Assembly (NCBI GenBank): GCA_038329845.1
Contig: JBBQNJ010000121.1
Coordinates: forward strand, 1-7,210
Length of the DNA stretch: 7,210 nucleotides
From: JBBQNJ01 sp038329845
GTDB taxonomy: Bacteria; Planctomycetota; Phycisphaerae; Tepidisphaerales; Tepidisphaeraceae
Reading direction: 5' to 3'
Shown piece after piece: positions 1 through 5,288 of the stretch (position 1 is the first letter of the stretch; every line of letters starts with the position of its first letter). The position numbers and the translations under genes were made by a program. The notes beneath the pieces are model-generated. The model made no database searches. It was not told where the DNA came from and saw only the letters and a list, made by a program, of their open reading frames with translations.

Positions 1-2
1 GG

Positions 3-191
3 TTCGACTTCTACAACCACCGCCGTCCGCACCAGGCGTTGGAGTACCGCACGCCGGCGGAGGTATACGGCATCGGGGATGGGGAAAGATCAGGGACTGT
101 GTCCGGAGCGTTGACGCCTGCCGTCGCTGCGGTCGCCCTTAGGGCTCCCAGCGCGACGGCAGGCGTCAGTGGGCATATGAATCCATCTTAA
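3..191 (+). CDS. IS3-type transposase (OrfB), C-terminal fragment
   Basis: Frame 3 is open from the window edge to TAA at 189-191. It begins FDFYNHRRPHQALEYRTPAEVY, and the YNxxRPHQALxYxTPAEVY block is the conserved end of the DDE integrase core in IS3-family OrfB. This protein cuts and joins DNA ends when the element moves. The final catalytic Glu would lie upstream of the window. After AEVY, where IS3 transposases usually stop within a few residues, about 40 more residues follow (ending GVSGHMNPS). They are rich in Ala, Val, Gly, Thr and Ser and do not look like a domain. Most of this tail is encoded by an inverted repeat (112-168), so it may be repeat-derived. I cannot tell whether the complete gene is intact. 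The family call is firm; the IS group is not determined. Confidence 0.85.
   Translation, partial: FDFYNHRRPHQALEYRTPAEVYGIGDGERSGTVSGALTPAVAAVALRAPSATAGVSGHMNPS
112..168. repeat. Perfect 16-bp inverted repeat in the transposase tail
   Basis: TGACGCCTGCCGTCGC at 112-127 is the exact reverse complement of 153-168, separated by 25 bp. The spacer itself contains GCCCTTAGGGC (135-145), a small hairpin. The repeat lies inside the reading frame of the transposase fragment. No T-run follows on either strand, so it does not look like an ordinary intrinsic terminator. It could be a mobile palindromic repeat, or a structure tied to the end of the element. A second small hairpin (203-208 with 212-217, ATGCGC/GCGCAT) lies just after the stop codon. 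Confidence 0.75.
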
Positions 192-281
192 CCAAGGCTA
201 AAATGCGCCCAGCGCATGGGGAGCAGCTCAGTTCCCTTTTCGCCGGCCTTCGGCGCCGAGCGGGATTGCTGGGATAACGCC

Positions 282-314
282 AATAAAAAAGCCGTCCCGG
301 GCAAGGACGGCTTT
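282..314 (-). terminator. Intrinsic terminator, minus strand
   Basis: AAAGCCGTCC (288-297) pairs perfectly with GGACGGCTTT (305-314) around a 7-nt loop. On the minus strand the stem is followed by a run of T (from the A-run at 285-290), the classic rho-independent layout. It is oriented to end transcripts coming from the right, that is, from the promoter at 419-450. On the plus strand only TTTAGG follows, so it should work poorly in that direction. Confidence 0.85.
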
Positions 315-419
315 AGGGCTTGATCGGAGAGGTTCCTTGGGTTGTGGAGAAGGAAGCTCTCGATCGGGGAAGGATAGTCTAAAAGAGCGAGCCGTCGGGT
401 AACGCCCCCGACCGCTTCA
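284..419 (-). ncRNA. Candidate structured small RNA
   Basis: Read on the minus strand, this stretch has a promoter, three hairpins and an intrinsic terminator within about 135 nt, and no convincing reading frame. Hairpin 1 pairs 407-412 with 394-399 (GTCGGG/CCCGAC, 7-nt loop) and starts almost exactly at the expected transcription start. Hairpin 2 pairs 350-365 with 322-338: about 15 base pairs with one bulged base (327), one mismatch (332 with 356) and an 11-nt loop. Hairpin 3 is the terminator. Single-stranded parts are rich in C and U (CUAUCCUUCCCC, 3' of hairpin 1), which could pair with Shine-Dalgarno regions, but that is speculation. I do not recognise the RNA as 6S, SRP, RNase P or tmRNA. 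A 13-codon ORF starts at the ATG overlapping the -10 box (minus strand, 420 downwards) but has no ribosome binding site. A leader or attenuator for a lost gene is the main alternative. Confidence 0.5.
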
Positions 420-450
420 TTATAGGGTGTGCAAGAAGTGTGCCACAAGG
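419..450 (-). promoter_or_regulatory. Minus-strand promoter: TATAAT box overlapped by a sigma-54 core match
   Basis: On the minus strand a perfect TATAAT lies at 424-419, with TTGTGG (448-443) 18 bp upstream as a weak -35 element. Sigma-70-type initiation would start near 412, at the foot of the first hairpin. The same stretch contains TGGCAC (445-440), 5 bp, then TTGCA (434-430). This is the sigma-54 -24/-12 core with the correct spacing, and it would start transcription near 419. Both readings give a transcript that runs into the terminator at 314-284. No enhancer-binding site was identified, so which sigma factor is used cannot be settled from sequence. Confidence 0.5.
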
Positions 451-560
451 GTGGACAGGGTGGGGAGCGGGGCGCTCAGATGTCCATAACGCTATATTAA
501 ACAATGGCTTGGACTGTGGACGAGAGACGGGGAATAACTCTACTGCATGGTTCGGCCCGC

Positions 561-590
561 TTGACGGGTTCCGCCGACTTGGCGTCTATT
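561..590 (+). promoter_or_regulatory. Possible sigma-70 promoter for the secreted-protein operon
   Basis: TTGACG (561-566) and TCTATT (585-590) are separated by 18 bp. They match the -35 consensus at 5 of 6 positions and the -10 consensus at 4 of 6. The predicted start near 597 would give a leader of about 37 nt before the ATG at 634. It is the best candidate found ahead of the three-gene run 634-3044. A TATATT box at 493-498 was also seen but has no -35 partner. Confidence 0.35.
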
Positions 591-633
591 TCGGGTCTAA
601 CTGGACAATTCGGCTTCACGGATCGCTTGGGAA

Positions 634-1623
634 TTGGATGTGAAACACGCCATTGCTTTTGCGGGTTCCGACGCGAACAATCGCTTGCCGATGATGCATG
701 GGCTATGGTCAATTCTCGCCGGGTCGATTGTCCTGGGGCTTGTGTCCCGGGCAAGCGCTCAGCAGTATGGAACACCGGTGAAGCTGGGGGCTTCGGATGT
801 GCTGATGCCGCTGGATGCGCCGTCGGGGGAACTTCGACAGGCGGTGGGGGAATTGCTCACCCAGTCGGACAAGGCGCATGTCGGTTACTACACGCTGCGG
901 ACCCAGGGCAAGCTACCCGAGCACGCCAACGAGTTCATCCTGACCCGCACGGAATGGATCAAGCCGTCGTCGCCGCTCGGGGAGGAACTGACGCGGTTTC
1001 TCGGATCCCAGAAGGGGAATGTCGCCAACCTGATCTGCACCCGCCAAGGCACCGGCGATTGGCGGGCGATGATCATCGGGCAATGGCGCAGTGACCACGT
1101 GCCCGCTTTCGCGGCGGCGATGGGATCGGATCTGAATCGCAGCGAATCGTCATGCACGGTGTTCGGTCCGCAAAACGCCGGATGGTGGTTCGTCGGGCCG
1201 AGGGCACACCTGATCCGAAACGATGCGGCGATCGCGGCGATGCGGGAGCGAGGATTGCGAATCCCCGCGATCGTGACGCTGCATTTTCGAGCCGATGGGA
1301 AAGTCGAGATTTTCGTGGGGGACAAGACCGGCGCGCGGCTGCTGGTGGCCGATGACTCCGCCGAGTCGGCGCTGTTCGATCCGGCGATTGCCCCGCCGGC
1401 GACGATCGCGTCGGAAGTAAAAATCGACAAGCCCGCGTCCCGGCCCACCCGAGATGATGATGATTCGGTCCGGGCCGATTCGGAACTGAGCCTGGCCCGC
1501 AACTACGCGCGGGCAGGTCGGCTCGAGCAGGCCAAGGCGCGTTTTCGTAAGATCGTTCAGACTTGGCCGGATACTCCCCAGGCCCGGTCGGCCCGCGATG
1601 AGCTGGCTAAGATCGGGGAGTAA
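634..1623 (+). CDS. Secreted protein of unknown function with TPR-like C-terminus
   Basis: This encodes 329 residues. I do not recognise the main domain. With the ATG at 634 (preceded by GGGAA about 4 bp upstream) there is a polar N-terminus, a hydrophobic stretch at 24-37 (WSILAGSIVLGLVS) and a likely signal peptidase site, ASA-QQ, at 42/43. An internal ATG at 691 (Met20) would give a shorter, more typical signal peptide but has no visible ribosome binding site. Residues 65-250 are a mixed alpha/beta region with many Trp and Arg (WWFVGPR at 184-190). Residues 255-285 are a Pro/Asp-rich linker with a DDDD run. Residues 283-325 (LARNYARAGRLEQAKARFRKIVQTWP) fit a tetratricopeptide-type helix pair of the kind that binds protein partners. 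It lies 22 bp before the glutathione peroxidase gene and is probably co-transcribed with it. It is likely an envelope protein; nothing here shows an enzymatic role. Confidence 0.75.
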   Translation: MDVKHAIAFAGSDANNRLPMMHGLWSILAGSIVLGLVSRASAQQYGTPVKLGASDVLMPLDAPSGELRQAVGELLTQSDKAHVGYYTLRTQGKLPEHANEFILTRTEWIKPSSPLGEELTRFLGSQKGNVANLICTRQGTGDWRAMIIGQWRSDHVPAFAAAMGSDLNRSESSCTVFGPQNAGWWFVGPRAHLIRNDAAIAAMRERGLRIPAIVTLHFRADGKVEIFVGDKTGARLLVADDSAESALFDPAIAPPATIASEVKIDKPASRPTRDDDDSVRADSELSLARNYARAGRLEQAKARFRKIVQTWPDTPQARSARDELAKIGE

Positions 1624-1645
1624 CTTTTACCACGAAAGAACGGCT

Positions 1646-2245
1646 ATGACATTGATCATCGCATTGGGATTGACGGGAATCGCACTGGGTGCCGCCGCGA
1701 TGGCGGCGGACACGCCCGCTACTCGGCCGGCGGCGCCGGCGGCACCGGCGGCGCTGAGCTTTACCATGAAAGACATCGCCGGGCGGGATGTGGACCTGTC
1801 GCGCTATGGCGGCAAGGTTGTGCTGATCGTGAACGTTGCCAGCAAGTGCGGGTTCACGAAACAGTACGCCCAGCTCCAGGCGTTGCACGAAAAATACGCC
1901 GAACGCGGGCTGGCGATCCTCGGATTTCCCGCCAATGACTTCGGTCGCCAGGAGCCGGGGACGAACGCTGAGATCGCCACTTTTTGCACTGAGAATTACG
2001 GGGTCGATTTCGACATGTTCTCCAAGGTGGTCGTCAAAGGCGAAGGCGCCTGCGATCTATACAAGCATCTGGTCGCGAACGCCCCGGACGGCGAGGGGGC
2101 GATCAAGTGGAATTTTGAGAAATTCCTGATTTCTCGCGACGGCCGGATCGTGGCGCGATATCGCTCGAAGATCGCGCCCGATGCCAAGGAACTGATCGAC
2201 GCGATCGAAGCCGAACTCGCTCGGCCGGCGCCGTCGGACGGTTGA
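1646..2245 (+). CDS. Exported Cys-type glutathione peroxidase (thioredoxin-fold)
   Basis: The protein has 199 residues from the ATG at 1646. An upstream in-frame ATG at 1598 would overlap the previous gene and put a charged stretch ahead of the signal peptide, so I rejected it. Residues 1-20 form a signal peptide (AMA-AD), followed by an Ala/Pro linker (24-37) and the glutathione peroxidase fold. NVASKCGFT (63-71) holds the peroxidatic Cys68, in place of selenocysteine. FPANDFGRQEPG (94-105) corresponds to the FPCNQF block, and KWNF (154-157) holds the Trp and Asn of the active site. Cys114 (ATFCTENYGV) matches the resolving Cys of thioredoxin-dependent members, so the enzyme probably reduces hydroperoxides with thioredoxin-like donors outside the cytoplasm rather than with glutathione. 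Two differences stand out: the FPC cysteine is Ala, and the Gln of the usual Cys-Gln-Trp-Asn tetrad is Asp98. Length is normal apart from the export sequence. The next gene starts 13 bp downstream. Confidence 0.93.
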   Translation: MTLIIALGLTGIALGAAAMAADTPATRPAAPAAPAALSFTMKDIAGRDVDLSRYGGKVVLIVNVASKCGFTKQYAQLQALHEKYAERGLAILGFPANDFGRQEPGTNAEIATFCTENYGVDFDMFSKVVVKGEGACDLYKHLVANAPDGEGAIKWNFEKFLISRDGRIVARYRSKIAPDAKELIDAIEAELARPAPSDG

Positions 2246-2258
2246 GCCGATCAACATC

Positions 2259-3044
2259 ATGCGCCTGATTGCCTGTCTGGTCCTGGGATGGCTGTGTTTA
2301 AGCGGCTGTGCCAATCCCGCGCCGGGTGATCCGGCGTTGGGGAAAATGATCTACCTGCCCGGGGTGGGCGGTCCGGAGGGGTTTGACCGGGCGATGGTCG
2401 CCGGACTGCAAAAGGGTGGCATCAAAGCGCAGACCGAAGTGTATGACTGGACGGGTTCCAGAAAGTGGCTCGATGCGCTGGCGGCGGTCGAACGCAATCA
2501 CGCCGAAGCCCGCAAGATCGCGGGTCAAATCGCCGACTACGCCCGCTCGCATCCCGGTGCCCCGGTCTACCTGGTGGGGATGAGCGGCGGGGCGGCGGTG
2601 GCGGTCTGGGCGCTCGAGGCCCTGCCGGACGATATCCGCATCGAACGAGCGATCCTGCTGGCGCCGGCGATCTCTCCGGGGTATGACCTCTCGCGCGCTC
2701 TGCGGCACATCTCGGGCGAATTGCACGCCTTCAGCAGCCGAGGTGATTTTCTGGTGCTGGGTATGGGGACACGGCTGAACGGCACAATGGACCGTTGCGC
2801 CGTCGAGTCGGCCGGTCGGGTGGGATTCGCGCTTCCGCCGCACGCCGACCGATCGGAGTATGCCAAGCTGATCCGCCACGAATACCAGGGGAACTGGCTG
2901 CGATTTGGGGTAATCGGCAACCATTCGAGCATTCTTTCACCCGATTTTGCCGAGTTCGTGCTGGCGCCGTTGTTAATGCGGGGCTTGGCACCCGAAGCTC
3001 CACCAGCGCCTTCGCTGGTGAATCCCGACGGCGTATCGCCGTGA
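2259..3044 (+). CDS. Alpha/beta-hydrolase-like lipoprotein
   Basis: This encodes 261 residues. The N-terminus is a lipoprotein signal: a hydrophobic run, then the lipobox LSGC with Cys17, predicting lipid anchoring in an exported position. KMIYLPGVGGPEGFD (29-43) resembles the first strand and oxyanion loop of alpha/beta hydrolases. GMSGG (107-111) is a nucleophile elbow with Ser109. Asp163 (SRGDFLVLG) and His222 (GNHSSIL) fall where the acid and base of the triad are expected. Together they point to a serine hydrolase (esterase or lipase type); the substrate is unknown. The ATG at 2259 has no clear ribosome binding site. It sits 13 bp after the peroxidase gene, which suggests co-transcription. 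The last 15 or so residues (PAPSLVNPDGVSP) are Pro-rich and are encoded by two back-to-back palindromes (3001-3042), so the original stop may have been lost to a repeat insertion. Confidence 0.8.
   Translation: MRLIACLVLGWLCLSGCANPAPGDPALGKMIYLPGVGGPEGFDRAMVAGLQKGGIKAQTEVYDWTGSRKWLDALAAVERNHAEARKIAGQIADYARSHPGAPVYLVGMSGGAAVAVWALEALPDDIRIERAILLAPAISPGYDLSRALRHISGELHAFSSRGDFLVLGMGTRLNGTMDRCAVESAGRVGFALPPHADRSEYAKLIRHEYQGNWLRFGVIGNHSSILSPDFAEFVLAPLLMRGLAPEAPPAPSLVNPDGVSP
3001..3042. repeat. Two tandem short palindromes at the 3' end of the hydrolase gene
   Basis: CACCAGCG (3001-3008) pairs with CGCTGGTG (3013-3020) around a CCTT loop, and 7 bp later ACGGCG (3028-3033) pairs with CGCCGT (3037-3042) around TAT. 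Both stems are perfect and lie inside the coding frame; the stop TGA overlaps the last base. No T-run follows, so termination would not be by the simple intrinsic mechanism. The arrangement is like a compound mobile palindromic repeat. Confidence 0.7.
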
Positions 3045-3068
3045 CGCCCCCGTCCGACCCCGCTCACC

Positions 3069-3176
3069 TGTGGTGCAGGCGTCCGGTCCGCCTGGTCGCC
3101 CGCAAGCTGGACCCCGTTCCTTTGTGGTGCAGGCATCTTGCCTGCGTGGGTGCCCGCAGGCTGGAAGCGTCCCTTC
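3069..3176. repeat. Two degenerate 54-bp copies of a dispersed palindromic repeat
   Basis: TGTGGTGCAGGC occurs at 3069-3080 and again at 3123-3134. The following bases also agree at most positions (for example CCCGCAxGCTGG in both), giving a 54-bp period. The second copy holds a perfect hairpin, GCAGGCA-TCT-TGCCTGC (3129-3145). In frame +1 it reads VVQASCLRGCPQAGS, a phrase I associate with a dispersed intergenic repeat of Planctomycetota and Verrucomicrobiota that is often mis-annotated as protein. It extends the apparent reading frame of cdaA upstream, but it is not part of that protein. It fills most of the gap between the hydrolase and cdaA. Confidence 0.7.
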
Positions 3177-3216
3177 GTCCGTCTGCTCGGCAATGGTTGT
3201 TCGGCGGGCGGGTGGG

Positions 3217-3244
3217 TATAGTAGGCATCGGCGCTGTCGAGGTG
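3217..3244 (+). promoter_or_regulatory. -10-like box and ribosome binding site deciding the cdaA start
   Basis: TATAGT at 3217-3222 matches the -10 consensus at 5 of 6 positions. No good -35 was found at 16-18 bp, although TTGTTC (3197-3202) lies 14 bp upstream. Transcription from here would start near 3229. GAGGTG at 3239-3244 is a good Shine-Dalgarno sequence 8 bp before GTG at 3253. It supports that GTG, rather than any upstream ATG, as the translation start of the diadenylate cyclase. Confidence 0.45.
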
Positions 3245-3252
3245 GTGGAACG

Positions 3253-4107
3253 GTGGATTCGCAACTGCTCAACTTCGTGAACTTCATCCAAGCCGTCAAA
3301 AGCTATGGCTGGTGGCGGGTCGCCATCGAAATGCTTTTGATCGGGGTGGTGGTCTACTGGGTGGTTCGCTTTCTCCAAGGGACGCGCGGGGCTGGACTTC
3401 TTAAGGGGATCGCGTTCGTCCTGATCAGCATCTACCTGATCGTGCGGCTGGTGGCCGGGGCGTTTCGTCTCGAGCGGATCGAGTTTTTGTACGGCAAGTT
3501 CCTGCTGTTCGCGTCGATCGCGACCGTGGTGGTTTTCCAACCGGAGCTTCGCCGGGCGCTAATGCGGCTGGGCGAGGCGCGCATCTTCAAGCGATGGAGC
3601 AGTGAGCTGAACGAGGAGATCGAGGCTCTGGTGGAATCGGCGGTGTTTCTTTCGCGGCGGAAAATCGGGGGATTGGTCGCCATCGAGCGCGACGTGGGAC
3701 TGGGCGGCGTGGCCGAAAATGGAACCAAGCTGAACGCCGACATCAGCGCCGACCTGTTGAATACCATTTTCTGGCCGAACAGTCCGCTGCACGATCTGGG
3801 TGTGGTTGTCAGCCAGGGCCGGATCTCCTACGCGGGGGTGCAGTTTCCGCTGGCCGAGAGCGGGGAACTGGAAAAGGAATTGGGCAGCCGCCATCGGGCG
3901 GCGGTGGGAATGAGCCAGGAATCCGACGCGGTGGTCTTGGTGGTGTCAGAGGAGACCGGCGACGTGAGCATCGCCGAGCGGGGCACGCTTTTGCGGAAAC
4001 TGACGCCCGAGGCCCTGCGGGGATTGTTGTATGAATTGCTGACCCACAGCGAGCCGGCACCGCTTTCGGAGCGGATGAAGCCGCAACGAGAGGCCTCCTT
4101 GAGCTGA
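3253..4107 (+). CDS. cdaA: Membrane diadenylate cyclase CdaA (DisA_N/DAC domain)
   Basis: This encodes 284 residues from the GTG at 3253, chosen for the GAGGTG site 8 bp upstream and for the normal family length. Upstream in-frame codons read through a dispersed repeat. Three transmembrane helices lie at about 24-40, 49-70 and 79-96, followed by a coiled linker (98-130) and the cytoplasmic cyclase domain (about 120-260), which joins two ATP into c-di-AMP. The family pattern is clear: KIGGLVAIER (137-146), FWPNSPLHD (173-181), ELGSRHRAAVGMS (209-221, with the ATP-contacting RHR at 213-215) and VVSEETGDVSIA (230-241). The notable change is D181-L-G (3793-3801), where the canonical motif is DGA: the Asp is kept, but Gly-Ala is replaced by Leu-Gly. 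The enzyme may be active with an altered site, or impaired. The YbbR gene 8 bp downstream is its usual membrane partner. c-di-AMP commonly controls potassium, osmolyte and cell-wall balance. Confidence 0.93.
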   Translation: MDSQLLNFVNFIQAVKSYGWWRVAIEMLLIGVVVYWVVRFLQGTRGAGLLKGIAFVLISIYLIVRLVAGAFRLERIEFLYGKFLLFASIATVVVFQPELRRALMRLGEARIFKRWSSELNEEIEALVESAVFLSRRKIGGLVAIERDVGLGGVAENGTKLNADISADLLNTIFWPNSPLHDLGVVVSQGRISYAGVQFPLAESGELEKELGSRHRAAVGMSQESDAVVLVVSEETGDVSIAERGTLLRKLTPEALRGLLYELLTHSEPAPLSERMKPQREASLS

Positions 4108-4115
4108 GATCATTC

Positions 4116-5288
4116 GTGGCTGATTCACCGGTCCCAACTTCTTCTTCGTCCCGAGCCTCCAAGGTGCCGGTGGTGACGATCGCGGACGCCCCGACCACGC
4201 CCATCCGGGCTCAGCCACCGACCAGGCCCAGTCCGTTGCGTGATCTGTGGACCGCGGTTCGCCGCGGGGTGACAGGGTCGTTGACGCGGGAGAGCATCGG
4301 ATCGTTTTTCAAGACGCTGGCATGGGTGGTGCCGTTGACGTTCTTGATCTGGGTCTGGGCCGAGCGCGAGCAGGTCGCCACCGAGAACGATGTGCCGCTG
4401 CGGGTATCCGTCCGCAGTACCGATGCCAACCGGATCGTCAGCCTGGCCCCGGGCGAAGAGTCAATCCTGGTGAATCTGACCGGCCCGCGGTCCTACATCG
4501 ACATGATCCGCCGATCGGACAATCCACCCATCGAGATCGTGGCCGACAACAATCTGGCGCCCGGCACTTATCGGCAGGGGACGCTTCGACTGATCCGCGA
4601 CTTGGCGATTTTCCGGGACAGCGGGATCACCGTCTCGAACCCGCGGCCCGATGCGTTGACGATCCGGATCGACGAGTTGATCGAGCGCGATGTGCCGGTC
4701 AAGGCGCCGCCGGAACTGGACAATATCCTCGACGGCCAGCCGGTCTTCACACCCCCGACGGTGAAGGTGCGCGGTCCGCGGGCTGTGATCGAGGCCGAGC
4801 GCGGCCGCTTAGCGGCGTTCGCCGACCTCGGGGCTTTCGACGAACTGCGCACGCCGGGGGAGCATAAGCTGCCTGAAGTGCGGCTGATGAAGTCGGTGGA
4901 TGACGATCGGGTAACGCTCTCGCGTCCGGCGGTCTCGGCGATCGTGCGGGTCAAGCAGGCGGATATCGAGTACAAGATCCCGTCGATGCCGATCTACACT
5001 TCATGGGCGCCGGGGCTGGGAAATTACCGGGTGACATTCATGCAGGGTCCGGTGGTGCCGAACGTGACGGTGATCGGTTCGCAGCCGGACATCGAGGCGC
5101 TGAAGAAGGATGAGTTGACGCCGCGCCCCAAGGCGCTGCTGGAATTGGGACGCGAGGACATCAAGCCGGGAGAATCGCAGACCAAGCGACTGCGCTACGA
5201 CTTGCCGCCGGGCCTGAGGGTCAAAGCCGATGATCTTCGGCGTGAGGTCGAGTTCCGGATCAACGACCGCTCGGAGGTCTCCGAATAG
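4116..5288 (+). CDS. cdaR: CdaR-like YbbR-domain protein
   Basis: This encodes 390 residues from a GTG at 4116, 8 bp after the cdaA stop. The ribosome binding site is weak (TGAGAT), so translation may be coupled to cdaA. Residues 1-45 are a Pro/Ser/Thr-rich cytoplasmic tail, unusually long for this family. A single transmembrane helix at about 66-82 (TLAWVVPLTFLIWVWAE) is followed by an extracytoplasmic part. That part has repeated YbbR-type beta modules: about 90-175 (DVPLRVSV...LTGPRSYIDMI), 176-272 (DVPVKAPP...VKVRGPRAVIEA) and 280-385 (VTVIGSQPDIEALK). The V(K/T)V-x-G-(P/S)-x-x-x-I/D core recurs in each. By analogy with Firmicutes CdaR, it should bind CdaA in the membrane and modulate its activity. 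The glmM gene that usually follows is absent. The symbol is by context and domain; sequence similarity to characterised CdaR cannot be measured here. Confidence 0.85.
   Translation: MADSPVPTSSSSRASKVPVVTIADAPTTPIRAQPPTRPSPLRDLWTAVRRGVTGSLTRESIGSFFKTLAWVVPLTFLIWVWAEREQVATENDVPLRVSVRSTDANRIVSLAPGEESILVNLTGPRSYIDMIRRSDNPPIEIVADNNLAPGTYRQGTLRLIRDLAIFRDSGITVSNPRPDALTIRIDELIERDVPVKAPPELDNILDGQPVFTPPTVKVRGPRAVIEAERGRLAAFADLGAFDELRTPGEHKLPEVRLMKSVDDDRVTLSRPAVSAIVRVKQADIEYKIPSMPIYTSWAPGLGNYRVTFMQGPVVPNVTVIGSQPDIEALKKDELTPRPKALLELGREDIKPGESQTKRLRYDLPPGLRVKADDLRREVEFRINDRSEVSE

Noticed and set aside
188..448. Minus-strand open frame of 86 codons starting MWHTSC
   Set aside because: It runs through the promoter, all three hairpins and the terminator of the small RNA candidate, has no ribosome binding site, and its product looks like no protein family.
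1598..1645. Upstream ATG for the glutathione peroxidase
   Set aside because: It overlaps the previous gene and would put polar residues before the signal peptide.
3001..3176. CRISPR-like spacing of repeats
   Set aside because: There are only two diverged copies, with no unique spacers and no cas genes.
3070..3252. N-terminal extension of CdaA from an upstream start at 3070 or 3193
   Set aside because: This stretch is the translated dispersed repeat; the GTG at 3253 has a proper GAGGTG site and gives the usual CdaA length and membrane topology.
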